A stretch of DNA of 64,000 nucleotides, taken from the NCBI GenBank assembly GCA_934757155.1, contig CAKVLI010000001.1, forward strand, positions 62,001 through 126,000, written 5' to 3'. The translations under genes and the position numbers were made by a program. Positions 9,477 to 17,732 of the stretch are shown here, one piece after another. Positions within the stretch are counted from its first letter, which is position 1; every line of letters starts with the position of its first letter. Below the pieces are notes generated by a model. It made no database searches. It was not told the origin of the DNA and worked only from the letters and a program-made list of their open reading frames with translations. This DNA is from an uncultured Candidatus Melainabacteria bacterium (GTDB lineage Bacteria > Cyanobacteriota > Vampirovibrionia > Gastranaerophilales > Gastranaerophilaceae).

Positions 9477-9562
9477 AATATAGATAATACCATAAATCAC
9501 CCGTCTCTACAATGTAAAAAACCTTCCAAGGGATAAATATATTAAACGAAGAAGGAGTTTTT

Positions 9563-9943
9563 ATGACAGAAAAATTTGATTTGTATAAATGCAATGTCTG
9601 CGGAAACACGGTACAAGTACTGTTTGCAGGCGAAGGCGAGCTTGTTTGCTGCGGACAAAAAATGGAACATCTCATTCCGCACACAGGAGATAATCCCGAA
9701 CTCGCAGAAAAACACACACCTGTGTTCGAAAAGATTGAAAACAAAGAGTTTGTAACCCTAAAATTCCACCCGATGCTGTCCGAACACTACATTCAGTTCA
9801 TTGAAGTGTACCCAAAAGACAAAAAAGAGCTTCATCTCAAATACCTTGCGCCGAACGAAAAAGCCGAGTTTGAAACAACTCATTTCGGAGAAGACTTAGA
9901 AGCAATCGAATTTTGTAATATACACGGTTTATGGAGGAATTAA
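9563..9943 (+). CDS. dfx: Desulfoferrodoxin (two-iron superoxide reductase)
   Basis: A 126-aa 2Fe superoxide reductase, which reduces superoxide to peroxide without making oxygen, as anaerobes do. The N-terminal desulforedoxin-type centre I ligands are Cys10, Cys13, Cys29 and Cys30. Centre II ligands are all present: His51 (EKHTP), His69, His75, Cys118 and His121 (CNIHGLW). The catalytic Glu of the E-K-H-x-P motif is there as well. GAAGGAG precedes the ATG. Ferritin follows after one base, so detoxification and iron storage are coupled in one operon. Confidence 0.96.
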   Translation: MTEKFDLYKCNVCGNTVQVLFAGEGELVCCGQKMEHLIPHTGDNPELAEKHTPVFEKIENKEFVTLKFHPMLSEHYIQFIEVYPKDKKELHLKYLAPNEKAEFETTHFGEDLEAIEFCNIHGLWRN

Positions 9944-9944
9944 T

Positions 9945-10433
9945 ATGGTCAGCAACGCAATAAACGAAATACTTAACGAACAAATTAATAAAGAGTTTTA
10001 TTCCGGATACTTGTATCTTTCAATGTCCGCCAATATGAAAGAGCTCGGACTAAAAGGCTTTGCATCTTGGCTTAGACTTCAAGCGCGAGAAGAGGTTGAA
10101 CATGGGCTGAAAATCTTCGACTACCTTATCGACAGAAACAGTTTCGTTACGCTAAAACAGATAAAAACGCCTGACTTTGAGTTCAACGGGGTTATATCAG
10201 TTTTCAAGCATATCTACGAACACGAAAAAGAAATCACCCGTTCAATAATGACCATTGCACAAATTGCCGAAGAAGAATGCGACCGCACCACTCTGAACTT
10301 CATTGACTGGTTTATCTCAGAACAGGTTGAGGAAGAAGAGATTGTGAAAAACATAATCAAACGTCTTGAACTCTTCGGGGATGATAAAGTTGCCCTATTT
10401 ATGATGGATGACGAACTCTCCCGCCGGGGGTAA
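9945..10433 (+). CDS. ftn: Non-haem ferritin
   Basis: A 162-aa bacterial ferritin that oxidises and stores iron as a 24-mer. The ferroxidase residues match E. coli FtnA: Glu17, Glu50, His53, Glu94, Gln127 and Glu130. The start follows GGAGG by six bases and the preceding dfx stop by one base. The last codons and the TAA stop fall at the edge of an intergenic repeat: GGGGGTAAAT supplies the final Gly and the stop, so the C-terminal tail (DDELSRRG) may be shortened compared with the ancestral protein. Confidence 0.95.
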   Translation: MVSNAINEILNEQINKEFYSGYLYLSMSANMKELGLKGFASWLRLQAREEVEHGLKIFDYLIDRNSFVTLKQIKTPDFEFNGVISVFKHIYEHEKEITRSIMTIAQIAEEECDRTTLNFIDWFISEQVEEEEIVKNIIKRLELFGDDKVALFMMDDELSRRG

Positions 10434-10667
10434 ATTGGGGTAAATGTATTGAGTGTGTAGGTTGTGACTACAAGCTTAATAGTCCTACGGAATGGGGTAG
10501 GGGTAAAGGGGTAAATGTATTTGGGTTGGTTGGTTGGTCATAACTCCCCGCCCCTTGAGGGAGGGGGTGGGGGTAAATATATTGGGTTGGTTTGACATAA
10601 TTACAGGTGTGCCACGTCATTGCTGTACATGTCAAGCAATTAGTTACATTTACCCCCATTTACCCCC
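10426..10667. repeat. 242-bp GGGGTAAATGTA element with 23-bp terminal inverted repeats
   Basis: The ends are inverted copies of one 23-bp sequence (10426-10448 and 10645-10667; 22 of 23 bases match). Each end carries two GGGGTAAAT motifs. Inside are further direct copies (near 10508 and 10571), TTGGTTGGTTGG tracts, G-rich runs, GTGACTACAAG and a CCTACGG hairpin. It fills the gap between convergent ferritin and an unknown gene. Short reading frames across it are not credible genes. No transposase is inside, so any movement would need a factor in trans. Confidence 0.75.
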
Positions 10668-10677
10668 ATTTATCTCT

Positions 10678-11343
10678 TCAATTAAATATCTTCTTCAACC
10701 AACCCAATATGTTATCAACTACATTATTATCGCAGAACTCAATATTATCCGTTTCAGAAATCTCTACCGTACGGAAAACGCTCTTCAATTCATCCATTGT
10801 TTCAACATACCGCGAATAATAAATAGCATCTCTCACGCACATATACAAAGTATCCTTCTGCGACTCATACGCCAAACAAGCTTCAAACCTTGGCGCCAAA
10901 GATTGAAATATCGTTAACGGCAGCTTATGTTCACGAGCAAAACCTTTTAATCCCTCAAAAATATCTTTTGAATAGGTAAAACCGTCCTTGGAACCCACAA
11001 GTATTGCATTCGTGCCTTGAAAACATTCTTTCAAAGAACCCAAATCTTCCTTATTCTTTTTTGAGTTCAAAAGATGAAAAAATAGCGGAGCTTTCTTGTT
11101 TCCATTTGCAACCACCCCCGCTGTGCAAGTTCGGACATCATTTGTAAAGCCCAACTCCATATTTTTGCGATACCCACAAAAACATTCGCGCTTAAATCCG
11201 TCAGTAGGTTTAATTTCCCACCAGTCTATAAACCTGCAGTTACGTTTGGCAAACATTTTGAAAGTCTTCGCTCGATAAGCATTGGGAGAAATAACCCTTA
11301 TATTCGTACCAAAATTTATATTATCAGTTTTTTCTATTCGCAT
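10678..11343 (-). CDS. Unknown protein with N-terminal INFG motif
   Basis: A 221-aa protein that I do not recognise. It starts MRIEKTDNINFGTNIRVISP, which has the short Asn/Ser-Phe-Gly element seen near the start of several other proteins here. The middle has several Cys residues (RECFCGYRK, RTCTAGVV) and an alternating beta/alpha pattern (TNAILVGSKDGF, then a helix and LPLTIFQSL), suggesting a small alpha/beta domain. No signal peptide or membrane segment is visible. It ends close to the GGGGTAAAT element and is divergent from the radical SAM gene at 11411. Confidence 0.6.
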   Translation of the reverse strand: MRIEKTDNINFGTNIRVISPNAYRAKTFKMFAKRNCRFIDWWEIKPTDGFKRECFCGYRKNMELGFTNDVRTCTAGVVANGNKKAPLFFHLLNSKKNKEDLGSLKECFQGTNAILVGSKDGFTYSKDIFEGLKGFAREHKLPLTIFQSLAPRFEACLAYESQKDTLYMCVRDAIYYSRYVETMDELKSVFRTVEISETDNIEFCDNNVVDNILGWLKKIFN

Positions 11344-11410
11344 ACTATATTAAATACCGTAAAAGTTTTTTTTGCCTATGATAAAATAATTATATAAACA
11401 AGAGGAAGAT

Positions 11411-13945
11411 ATGAACTGTTTTTTCAGAGATCAGCACGAGGCACTTTTCAGAGCTACAAAACCTTATCAATACGTAGGCGGAGAGTTTTTATCCGCAAAC
11501 AAAAGTTTTGAAGACGCAAAAGTCCGATTTGCCTTTGTTTTTCCTGACAAGTACGAAATCGGAATCAGCAACCTCGGTGTCCGAATAATCTATGACAGAG
11601 TAAATTCTCAGCCGGACATGATGGCAGATAGAGCCTATGCTCCTGAGCCTGATTTCAAACCCGAATTCCTCTACGGTGTTGAATCAAAGCGCGCACTAAA
11701 AGATTTTGACGGAGTCGGTTTTTCACTCCAGTACGAGCTTTCTTATCCTACAGTTCTGAAAATGCTTGAAATGTCGGGCATTACTGTCCGCAACGACGAA
11801 AGACGGGATGAAGAACCTATCATAATAGCAGGTGGTCCGTGCTGCTTTAACCCGCTTCCTATGTGCGAATTTATTGATGTATTCTGCATCGGAGACGGCG
11901 AAGATATGATGGTCGAAGTTTGCGAAGTCCTCAAAAACACAAAAGGACTTCCGCGAAAAGAAAGAATCAAAAAACTCTGCGAAGTCAAAGGGTGCTGGAA
12001 CGCCGAACTCAACAATCCTGTAGAAAAAAGATTAGCGTCACTTACGTACGAAAACGCATCAACTTCTTATCCAATACCGTTTTCAAGCTCTGTTCACGAC
12101 AGAGCCGTCGTTGAAATCCGCCGCGGATGCGGACGTATGTGCAGATTTTGCCAACCGGGACACGTAACTCTCCCGATAAGAGAGCGTTCAGCCGAAGAAA
12201 TTATTAAAATCACAAAAGAACTTGTCTCCAACACCGGTTATGATGAGTATTCACTGCTTTCGCTTTCTTCAAACGATTACCCAAACATCAAAGAAGTGAT
12301 AAAAGAGCTTGCTGTAGATTTCAACAAGAAAAAAATCTCCGTTTCCCTTCCAAGTCAACGTATTGACGGGTTCAACCTTGAACTTGCCGAGCTTACGCAA
12401 TCAGTCCGCAAATCCACAATGACTCTTGCGCCGGAAGCCGGAAGCCAAAGACTTCGTAATGTTATCAAGAAAAATATCTCGGAAGAGCAAATAATAAACG
12501 CAGCTCTAACCCTATACGAAAATGGCTGGTCAAAAATCAAATTCTATTTTATCTCAGGTCTGCCGAGCGAAACCATTGAAGATATGGACGAAATGGCAGA
12601 ATTGCTTAATAAAATTAAGTACAGAGCGCGGCTTTTAAAGAAAGAAAAAGGGTTAAATCACGGGTTTGAGATAACTTGCACCCTTTCAATTTTTGTTCCG
12701 AAACCGTTTACACCTTTCCAATGGTGTCCGCAAATGGATTTGGACGAAGTCACGGCACACATAAACTATTTAAAAGAAAAGACAAAACATATCAAAGGTT
12801 TAAAGATTAATTACCACGAAAAGTTTGTATCCCAAATCGAGGCAGTAATTACTCGAGGCGACCGCAGTTTGTGCAAATATATTGAAGCACTTTACAAAAA
12901 AGGCTGCTATCTTGACGGCTGGGGCGAATATTTTGACAAAAACGTTTGGGCGCAAACGGCGGAAGAATGCGGTTTTTCACTGAAAGAACTCGCGATGAAG
13001 GGCTTTTCTCTTGATGAAACCCTGCCGTGGGATTTCATTAACACAGGAATTAAAAAAGAATGGCTTCAAAACGAATACAAACAAGCTTTTGCGCAGGGAC
13101 GTGAGTTTAATCTCCAGCCGACTTGCGAAAACAAGTGTGTTCAATGCGGAGTTTGCCCTAATCTAAGAACACGCAAGGTTTTGGCAAAACCGTATACCGC
13201 GTCAGAAGAGGCTCAAAAGATTATTTATCTCAAACATCCTGACCCGACAAGAGCGCACCCAGACCCGAACATTCCGGTTTACAGATACCGACTGAAAATT
13301 ACTAAAAAAGGGCTTTTGAGATATTTTTCCCACCTCGATTGGCAGAATACTTTCCACAAAGTTCTTGCAAGAAGCGGTTTGAACATCGTATATTCGCTCG
13401 GTTTTAACCCTACAATGAAGGTGTCAATGGGGATTGCACTGCCTTTGTTTGCCGAAAGTGAAGGCGAGTTGGTTGATATAGAAATTTACGACCATTTGAG
13501 CGAAAAAGAATTAATAAATGTCCTCAACCCTAAACTTCCGCAAGGAGCTGAAATCGTTAGCGCAAAAGAGGTTGAGAGATATTGTGATGCAGTCAATATG
13601 ATTGCGCACTGGGCGGAATACAAAATTACTCCATATTTGAAATCTGATGAAAATTCTCTTTACAATTTCGAAAAATTTCGATATGATGTAGAAAAGGTTT
13701 TGTCTTCCTCTGAGATTTTTATCACGAAGAAAAACAAAAAAGGTTTAGAAAAAACAACAGATATTAAGAAGTCTATAGGTTCACATAGATTTGAAGAAGA
13801 AAGTCTGTTCATATATCTTAAAACCGGTCAGGGTTCGGAAGTTCCTGCCTTAAGAGCAGATACCCTAATGGAACTTGTCAACAAAGACAGAATTTTTGAC
13901 ATAACCAGAATCCGTTTCCTTGACGAAAAATTGAGAGAATTATAA
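11411..13945 (+). CDS. TIGR03960-type radical SAM protein fused to DUF2344
   Basis: An 844-aa two-part protein. The N-terminal part is a B12-binding-like domain followed by a radical SAM core with C-x3-C-x2-C at about residues 239-246 (RRGCGRMCRFCQPGH). The C-terminal 220 residues are DUF2344 (YRYRLKITKKGLLRYFSHLDW; GFNPTMKVSMGIALPL). A Cys cluster (CENKCVQCGVC) sits between them. This fusion is common next to RNase E/G genes, as here, where the RNase starts 21 bp downstream. The reaction is not established to my knowledge; a role in RNA or ribosome modification is an inference from context. AGAGGAAG precedes the ATG. Confidence 0.88.
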   Translation: MNCFFRDQHEALFRATKPYQYVGGEFLSANKSFEDAKVRFAFVFPDKYEIGISNLGVRIIYDRVNSQPDMMADRAYAPEPDFKPEFLYGVESKRALKDFDGVGFSLQYELSYPTVLKMLEMSGITVRNDERRDEEPIIIAGGPCCFNPLPMCEFIDVFCIGDGEDMMVEVCEVLKNTKGLPRKERIKKLCEVKGCWNAELNNPVEKRLASLTYENASTSYPIPFSSSVHDRAVVEIRRGCGRMCRFCQPGHVTLPIRERSAEEIIKITKELVSNTGYDEYSLLSLSSNDYPNIKEVIKELAVDFNKKKISVSLPSQRIDGFNLELAELTQSVRKSTMTLAPEAGSQRLRNVIKKNISEEQIINAALTLYENGWSKIKFYFISGLPSETIEDMDEMAELLNKIKYRARLLKKEKGLNHGFEITCTLSIFVPKPFTPFQWCPQMDLDEVTAHINYLKEKTKHIKGLKINYHEKFVSQIEAVITRGDRSLCKYIEALYKKGCYLDGWGEYFDKNVWAQTAEECGFSLKELAMKGFSLDETLPWDFINTGIKKEWLQNEYKQAFAQGREFNLQPTCENKCVQCGVCPNLRTRKVLAKPYTASEEAQKIIYLKHPDPTRAHPDPNIPVYRYRLKITKKGLLRYFSHLDWQNTFHKVLARSGLNIVYSLGFNPTMKVSMGIALPLFAESEGELVDIEIYDHLSEKELINVLNPKLPQGAEIVSAKEVERYCDAVNMIAHWAEYKITPYLKSDENSLYNFEKFRYDVEKVLSSSEIFITKKNKKGLEKTTDIKKSIGSHRFEEESLFIYLKTGQGSEVPALRADTLMELVNKDRIFDITRIRFLDEKLREL

Positions 13946-13966
13946 GAGTAAAGGATTTAAGAAACA

Positions 13967-15697
13967 ATGAAAGAAACAATGGTCGCTAACAAGATTGTTA
14001 TTGCAGAGCGTGATAACATTGCTGCAGTTATTGAAAATGGCAAAGTTGCAGAATTCTTCGTTCACAGAGGTGAAATCATCCTCGGTGACGTATATTTGGC
14101 ACAAGTCGAAAACATTTTACCCAGTATTGAAGCCGCTTTCGTAAACGTAGGCTCTGATAAAATGGGATTTTTGCACGCACAAGATATCCCAGGCAAAGGT
14201 GCTTTGCAAGACAAACTGAAACCGAAGCAAAAAATAGTGGTTCAGGTTGTCAAAGAACCTGTGGGACACAAAGGACCTCGTGTAACAACTGAAATCTCAC
14301 TTCCGGGACGTTTCTTGGTGCTTATGCCAAACGAAACCGGAATTAACGTAAGTAAAAAAATCACCTCCGCAAAAGAAAGAGCAAGACTTAAATCAGTAGT
14401 AAACCTGCTCAAGCCTGTAGGAGTCGGAATTATTGTAAGAACAGAGGCTGAAGGTCAAACAGAAGCTGATATTCAAGAGGATTTAGAAATCCTTTTGGAA
14501 AAATGGAACAATATCGTAACATCAGCGGAAAGCCTTACCCCGCCTAGTCTTTTGTACAGAGATCAAGACTTGTTATACAGAGTTATTCGTGAATGCTGTA
14601 ACGAAGAAACGACTGAAATCATCGTAGATACAGGTTTTGCATTGAACAGAGTTCAAAACATTTTGCAAAACTGGCACATGAACAAGAATATCAATGTAAC
14701 CCTATACAAAGGCTCTGAGCCGTTATTGGTTGCAATGGATATCCACAAAGAAATCAAAGCCGCGCTTTCAATGAAAGTAAACCTTCCGTCAGGTGGATAT
14801 TTGTTCATCCAAACAACAGAAGCTCTTACGGTTATTGACGTAAACAGCGGTAAGTTCACGAATTCCGCGACTCAGGACGAAACAATTCTGAAAACAAACA
14901 TTGAAGCGGTTCACGAAATTGCTCGTCAATTAAGACTCAGAAACATCGGTGGTATGATTATCATTGACTTTATCGATATGACTTCTCGCGTAGATAAACT
15001 CGCTATGATGGAAGAACTTGAAATGGCAATGGAATTGGATAAAGCAAAACCACAAGTCGGTCAGCTTTCTGACTTAGGTCTTGTTGAGATGACTCGTCAC
15101 CGTCAAGGTCAAGCTATTAGCGAAATCTTCGCAAAAAGATGTCCTCACTGCCAAGGTAACGGCTACATTATGGAAGACATCAAATTCGCATCAGCAACCG
15201 CAGAAGGCGAATACAGAGCGAAAGCCGCTAAACTTAAACTCCCTATGGGCGGAAAGAAAAATAACAAATTCAATAACAATAAATTCAACAACCAAAACAA
15301 ACCGGAAGCAAAAGAAGTTGAAATTATTCAGGAAGAAAAGATTGAAATTGTTCAAAACCCTGCAGTAGAAGCGGAAGCAGAGGTTAAAGAAGTTGCTCAG
15401 GAAAAAGAGACAAAAAGAAGAAATTCTAGAAAACCTAAATTCGACAAGAAAAAGGTTAAAGAAGAAGTTTCTGACGAAAAACTCGCAGCAACCGTAATTA
15501 CAGAAGGTGCGGAGATTGAGCCGGTTCTTCCTCCTGTTCCCGAAAAAGCCGAAGCAACAGAAGCTCCTGCAGAAACTCCGGCAGAAGGCGAACAAAAGGA
15601 CGAAGAAAAACCTAAGAAACAAACACGTTCAAGAAGACCTAACAGGAATTCTCAAAAACGTACAAGAACAACGAAAAAGAAAGAAAATGAAGAATAA
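13967..15697 (+). CDS. rne: Ribonuclease E/G
   Basis: A 576-aa endoribonuclease for mRNA decay and rRNA processing. The N-terminal S1 domain (residues 35-120: GEIILGDVYLAQVENILPS), the RNase H-like and DNase I-like parts (VIDVNSGKFT and IIIDFIDM carry the catalytic aspartates) and the Zn-link CPHCQGNGY near 394 are all present. From about residue 420 the tail is disordered, Asn/Lys-rich, then Glu/Ala-rich and finally Arg/Lys-rich (RPNRNSQKRTRTTKKK), which fits an RNA- or partner-binding tail. Starts at Met1 or Met5 are both possible. Its last 11 bases overlap the next gene. Confidence 0.94.
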   Translation: MKETMVANKIVIAERDNIAAVIENGKVAEFFVHRGEIILGDVYLAQVENILPSIEAAFVNVGSDKMGFLHAQDIPGKGALQDKLKPKQKIVVQVVKEPVGHKGPRVTTEISLPGRFLVLMPNETGINVSKKITSAKERARLKSVVNLLKPVGVGIIVRTEAEGQTEADIQEDLEILLEKWNNIVTSAESLTPPSLLYRDQDLLYRVIRECCNEETTEIIVDTGFALNRVQNILQNWHMNKNINVTLYKGSEPLLVAMDIHKEIKAALSMKVNLPSGGYLFIQTTEALTVIDVNSGKFTNSATQDETILKTNIEAVHEIARQLRLRNIGGMIIIDFIDMTSRVDKLAMMEELEMAMELDKAKPQVGQLSDLGLVEMTRHRQGQAISEIFAKRCPHCQGNGYIMEDIKFASATAEGEYRAKAAKLKLPMGGKKNNKFNNNKFNNQNKPEAKEVEIIQEEKIEIVQNPAVEAEAEVKEVAQEKETKRRNSRKPKFDKKKVKEEVSDEKLAATVITEGAEIEPVLPPVPEKAEATEAPAETPAEGEQKDEEKPKKQTRSRRPNRNSQKRTRTTKKKENEE

Positions 15698-16151
15698 GTT
15701 TTTTGCAATATTGATTTTAGCATTGTTATCACTGCCCGTAAGCGTATGGGCAGTTGATAACTATGCAGAGGTCGGGGTAAATGAGGGGGTAAATCAAGGG
15801 GTAAATCAAGGGGTAAATCAAGGAGTCGAAGTAACTCAAGGTGTAAGTGAGAGTACCGGCGACGAAACAGCGTCAGTTGCACAAGAAGCTCCGCAAGAGG
15901 TTCAGGATTTGCCTACAACTCCTTACAAGCAACCCGTAAGCAAAAAGAAAATTGTTATGAAATTTTTAGCCGCAATGCTCGGTGTAGGGATTTCATCCGT
16001 CACAATTTATGTCGGTTTGACTTTGTATAACAAAGTCCGAGAAGGTTTCGTGGGCGAAATTCACACACCGGAGGGCGAAACACCGCTTAACACTCCTGAA
16101 AAAATGGAAGATGCGGTTAAAACATTTTTAGACAAAACGAAATGGATCTAA
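15687..16151 (+). CDS. Small secreted/membrane protein with in-frame GVNQ repeats
   Basis: About 154 aa; function unknown. The ATG at 15687 is chosen because it starts a clear signal peptide (MKNKFFAILILALLSLPVSVWA); the open frame further upstream only overlaps rne. After the signal peptide comes GVNEGVNQGVNQGVNQGVE, encoded by four direct copies of GGGGTAAAT, then a Ser/Thr/Pro-rich region, one transmembrane helix (MKFLAAMLGVGISSVTIYVGLTLY) and a short C-terminal tail. It overlaps rne at its start and rsmI at its end, so it belongs to the same operon. Confidence 0.65.
   Translation: MKNKFFAILILALLSLPVSVWAVDNYAEVGVNEGVNQGVNQGVNQGVEVTQGVSESTGDETASVAQEAPQEVQDLPTTPYKQPVSKKKIVMKFLAAMLGVGISSVTIYVGLTLYNKVREGFVGEIHTPEGETPLNTPEKMEDAVKTFLDKTKWI
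15774..15826 (+). repeat. In-frame GGGGTAAATCAA tandem repeat inside a coding region
   Basis: Four GGGGTAAAT copies in direct order, the last three as 12-bp GGGGTAAATCAA units, translate as Gly-Val-Asn-Gln. The core matches the intergenic GGGGTAAATGTA elements of this window, which suggests that repeat DNA was incorporated into the reading frame. Confidence 0.85.
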
Positions 16152-16960
16152 AAATGAGAGAGTTTCACTTTTACATAGTCCCTACTCCGATTGGAAACAT
16201 TCAAGACATCACCTTTAGAGCGGTTGAAGTCTTAAAAAGTGTTGATTTGATTGCGTGCGAAGACACAAGAGTGACTCAAAAGCTTTTGAACCACTATGAT
16301 ATAGGGACAAAATGTATTTCATACCACAAGTATAACGAGCGCGAGCGGGTGGAATATTTTTTACAAGAATTGGGCGGAGGCAAAAAAATCGCACTGGTTT
16401 CTGATGCCGGAACACCGATGATTTGCGACCCCGGAACAGTTATTGTACAAGAGCTAACAAATGCAGGATATTCAGTCACCTCTCTTCCGGGAGCTTGCGC
16501 TGTGACTACGTTTTTATCTCAAATCCCGAGAGAGGATGAGGAGTTTACTTTTATCGGATTCATACCGAGGGGCGAAAAACAGATTACGGAAGTTGTTGAA
16601 CGTCATTCATCAGGTGACTTCGTTTTCTATGATTCACCTCAGAGAATTTTAGATACGCTGAATGTCATACAAAAAGTGCGTCCTAATGCCATTGTTTCTT
16701 TGGGAAGAGAACTTTCAAAGCTGTTTGAGGAAGTTATTACGGACAAAGTTTCGGCAGTTATTGAGCATTTCGCAGGTGAGATTAAGGGCGAAATTGTTTG
16801 TATGGTTCACAGGGAGAAAGCTGTTGAGGACTTTGATATTGCGAACAAAATCAAGGTTTTGAAAGCGAAAGGATTTCGCGACAAAGAGATTTCTGTAATA
16901 TTGGCAGAGCTTTGCGGCTTGAATAAGAATGATGTGTATAAAAAGAGTTTAGAGTTATAA
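16142..16960 (+). CDS. rsmI: 16S rRNA (cytidine1402-2'-O)-methyltransferase RsmI
   Basis: A 272-aa tetrapyrrole-methylase-fold enzyme that 2'-O-methylates C1402 of 16S rRNA, the same nucleotide RsmH modifies. Motifs: VPTPIGNIQDITFRAVEVL near residue 13, CEDTRVTQKLL near 39, LVSDAGTPMICDPG near 84 and SLPGACAVTTFLS near 113. The start may be at 16142, overlapping the previous gene by 10 bp, or at the ATG at 16154 just after its stop. It ends the operon that begins at 11411. Confidence 0.95.
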   Translation: MDLKMREFHFYIVPTPIGNIQDITFRAVEVLKSVDLIACEDTRVTQKLLNHYDIGTKCISYHKYNERERVEYFLQELGGGKKIALVSDAGTPMICDPGTVIVQELTNAGYSVTSLPGACAVTTFLSQIPREDEEFTFIGFIPRGEKQITEVVERHSSGDFVFYDSPQRILDTLNVIQKVRPNAIVSLGRELSKLFEEVITDKVSAVIEHFAGEIKGEIVCMVHREKAVEDFDIANKIKVLKAKGFRDKEISVILAELCGLNKNDVYKKSLEL

Positions 16961-16987
16961 CCCGTTAAGCGTGATACTACTGATTTG

Positions 16988-17023
16988 CTGTATTGCGAGG
17001 AGCAAAGCGACGTGGCAATACAG
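16988..17023. repeat. REP-like palindrome
   Basis: Perfect 9-bp arms CTGTATTGC and GCAATACAG flank an imperfectly palindromic core GAGGAGCAAAGCGACGTG. The style matches the palindrome at 46861-46889 (ATTGCGAG...AGCGAAGCAAT). There is no T-run, so it is not a simple terminator for rsmI. Confidence 0.5.
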
Positions 17024-17091
17024 AGGGCAGTTCATTAATAATGAGGATTGTGATTAGTTGTAACGAATTGTAAATCTTTCTTCAAAAATCC

Positions 17092-17118
17092 TAAAGTTTT
17101 TCTAAAAAATGCCGATAT
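17092..17118 (+). promoter_or_regulatory. Sigma-28 (FliA)-type promoter
   Basis: TAAAGTTT at 17092-17099, an 11-bp spacer, and GCCGATAT at 17111-17118. The classical sigma-28 consensus is TAAAGTTT-N11-GCCGATAA, so 15 of 16 defined bases match with exact spacing. Transcription would start near 17125, giving a leader of about 35 nt before the 51-aa gene. An equivalent promoter lies at 62674-62700. Confidence 0.82.
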
Positions 17119-17159
17119 AAATAATACGGCAGATATGTTACAGAAAGGATCTTCAAGAT

Positions 17160-17315
17160 ATGTTGAAAAAGATTGTTACCCCAACAAATAATACATTTAG
17201 CGGGGTGGAATTTATATTAAGAGGGGCCAAGAAACGTCGAGCAATGGCGATTTCGAATGCAGTAGCGATTAGTAACAAGACGGGAGTACAAGTCAAGCTG
17301 CAGGCTGTAAAATAA
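17160..17315 (+). CDS. 51-aa small basic protein under a sigma-28-type promoter
   Basis: A short gene of 51 codons starting MLKKIVTPTNNTFSGVEF and ending GVQVKLQAVK. AGAAAGGA precedes the ATG, a near-consensus flagellar sigma-28 promoter lies 42 bp upstream, and a hairpin followed by a T-rich stretch lies 40 bp downstream, so it forms a complete transcription unit. The protein is basic (KKRR in the middle), has a weakly amphipathic Ala/Ile-rich helix (AMAISNAVAISN), and has no signal peptide. The TFSG near the start resembles the N-terminal F-G element of other proteins here. I do not recognise it; promoter type suggests it belongs to the late motility regulon. Confidence 0.68.
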   Translation: MLKKIVTPTNNTFSGVEFILRGAKKRRAMAISNAVAISNKTGVQVKLQAVK

Positions 17316-17354
17316 GAGGACTGACTGTTTTAGTAAGATAGTTGAGGGTATGAA

Positions 17355-17389
17355 CTGCGGTGCGAAAGTTTAAGGACTTCACGCCGCAG
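17355..17389 (+). terminator. Hairpin terminator after the 51-aa gene
   Basis: Arms CTGCGG and CCGCAG with a paired interior (AAGT/ACTT) are followed by ATTTTATATAATCTTTT. Placed 40 bp after the small gene and before the tRNA promoter, it fits as the end of that short transcript. Confidence 0.6.
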
Positions 17390-17403
17390 ATTTTATATAA
17401 TCT

Positions 17404-17431
17404 TTTACAAAATAATTTTTTATGTTATTAT
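17404..17431 (+). promoter_or_regulatory. Probable sigma-70 promoter of tRNA-Ser
   Basis: TTTACA at 17404-17409 and TATTAT at 17426-17431 with a 16-bp spacer; the tRNA begins 15 bp after the -10 box. Confidence 0.5.
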
Positions 17432-17445
17432 GGAATAGTTGCCGA

Positions 17446-17535
17446 GGAGACGTGGCCGAGTTGGCTTAAGGCGGCACCCTGCTAAGGTGTTGTATGGGGT
17501 AACCTGTACCGAGAGTTCGAATCTCTCCGTCTCCG
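17446..17535 (+). tRNA. tRNA-Ser(GCU)
   Basis: A class II tRNA with a long variable arm. The acceptor stem GGAGACG pairs with CGTCTCC (17528-17534), the discriminator is G at 17535, and CCA is not encoded. The anticodon loop CTGCTAA gives anticodon GCT at 17481-17483, reading AGC and AGU serine codons. The T stem GAGAG/CTCTC with loop TTCGAAT is intact. The 3' part of the gene, from the T loop on, is duplicated 213 bp downstream together with the terminator. Confidence 0.95.
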
Positions 17536-17610
17536 AATTTAAAAGACCCTTGCGGGGGTCTTTTTTGTTACGGAGAGATGAGAACTGCAAGGCAAAGCTT
17601 TGCCAGAGTT
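17520..17610 (+). repeat. 91-bp direct repeat, copy 1 (tRNA 3' end plus terminator)
   Basis: Begins in the T loop of tRNA-Ser, includes the 3' acceptor strand and the terminator, and runs to GCCAGAGTT. It is identical to 17733-17823 except for one base in the terminator loop. Such a duplicated tRNA 3' end is what a tRNA-targeting integration event or a tandem duplication leaves. Confidence 0.9.
17541..17566 (+). terminator. Terminator of tRNA-Ser
   Basis: AAAAGACCC and GGGTCTTTTTT arms around TTGCGG give a strong rho-independent hairpin directly after the tRNA. Confidence 0.88.
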
Positions 17611-17732
17611 CGAGCGGATTTCCGTACGGACGACACGAACAAAGTGAGTTAGTCCGGATAGCGAGGAAATTGAGCTTGCTTGAACCGAAGGTTCATGAGC
17701 GAAACTTTCCGAGCGTGGAGGAAATCCAAGAC

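Noticed and set aside
10468..10659. Short frames inside the GGGGTAAAT element, also at 46557-46790
   Set aside because: Products are Pro/Thr-rich translations of repeat DNA without start signals.
15507..15686. Upstream extension of the secreted GVNQ protein
   Set aside because: The extension is only the shifted frame of the rne tail; the ATG at 15687 starts a proper signal peptide.
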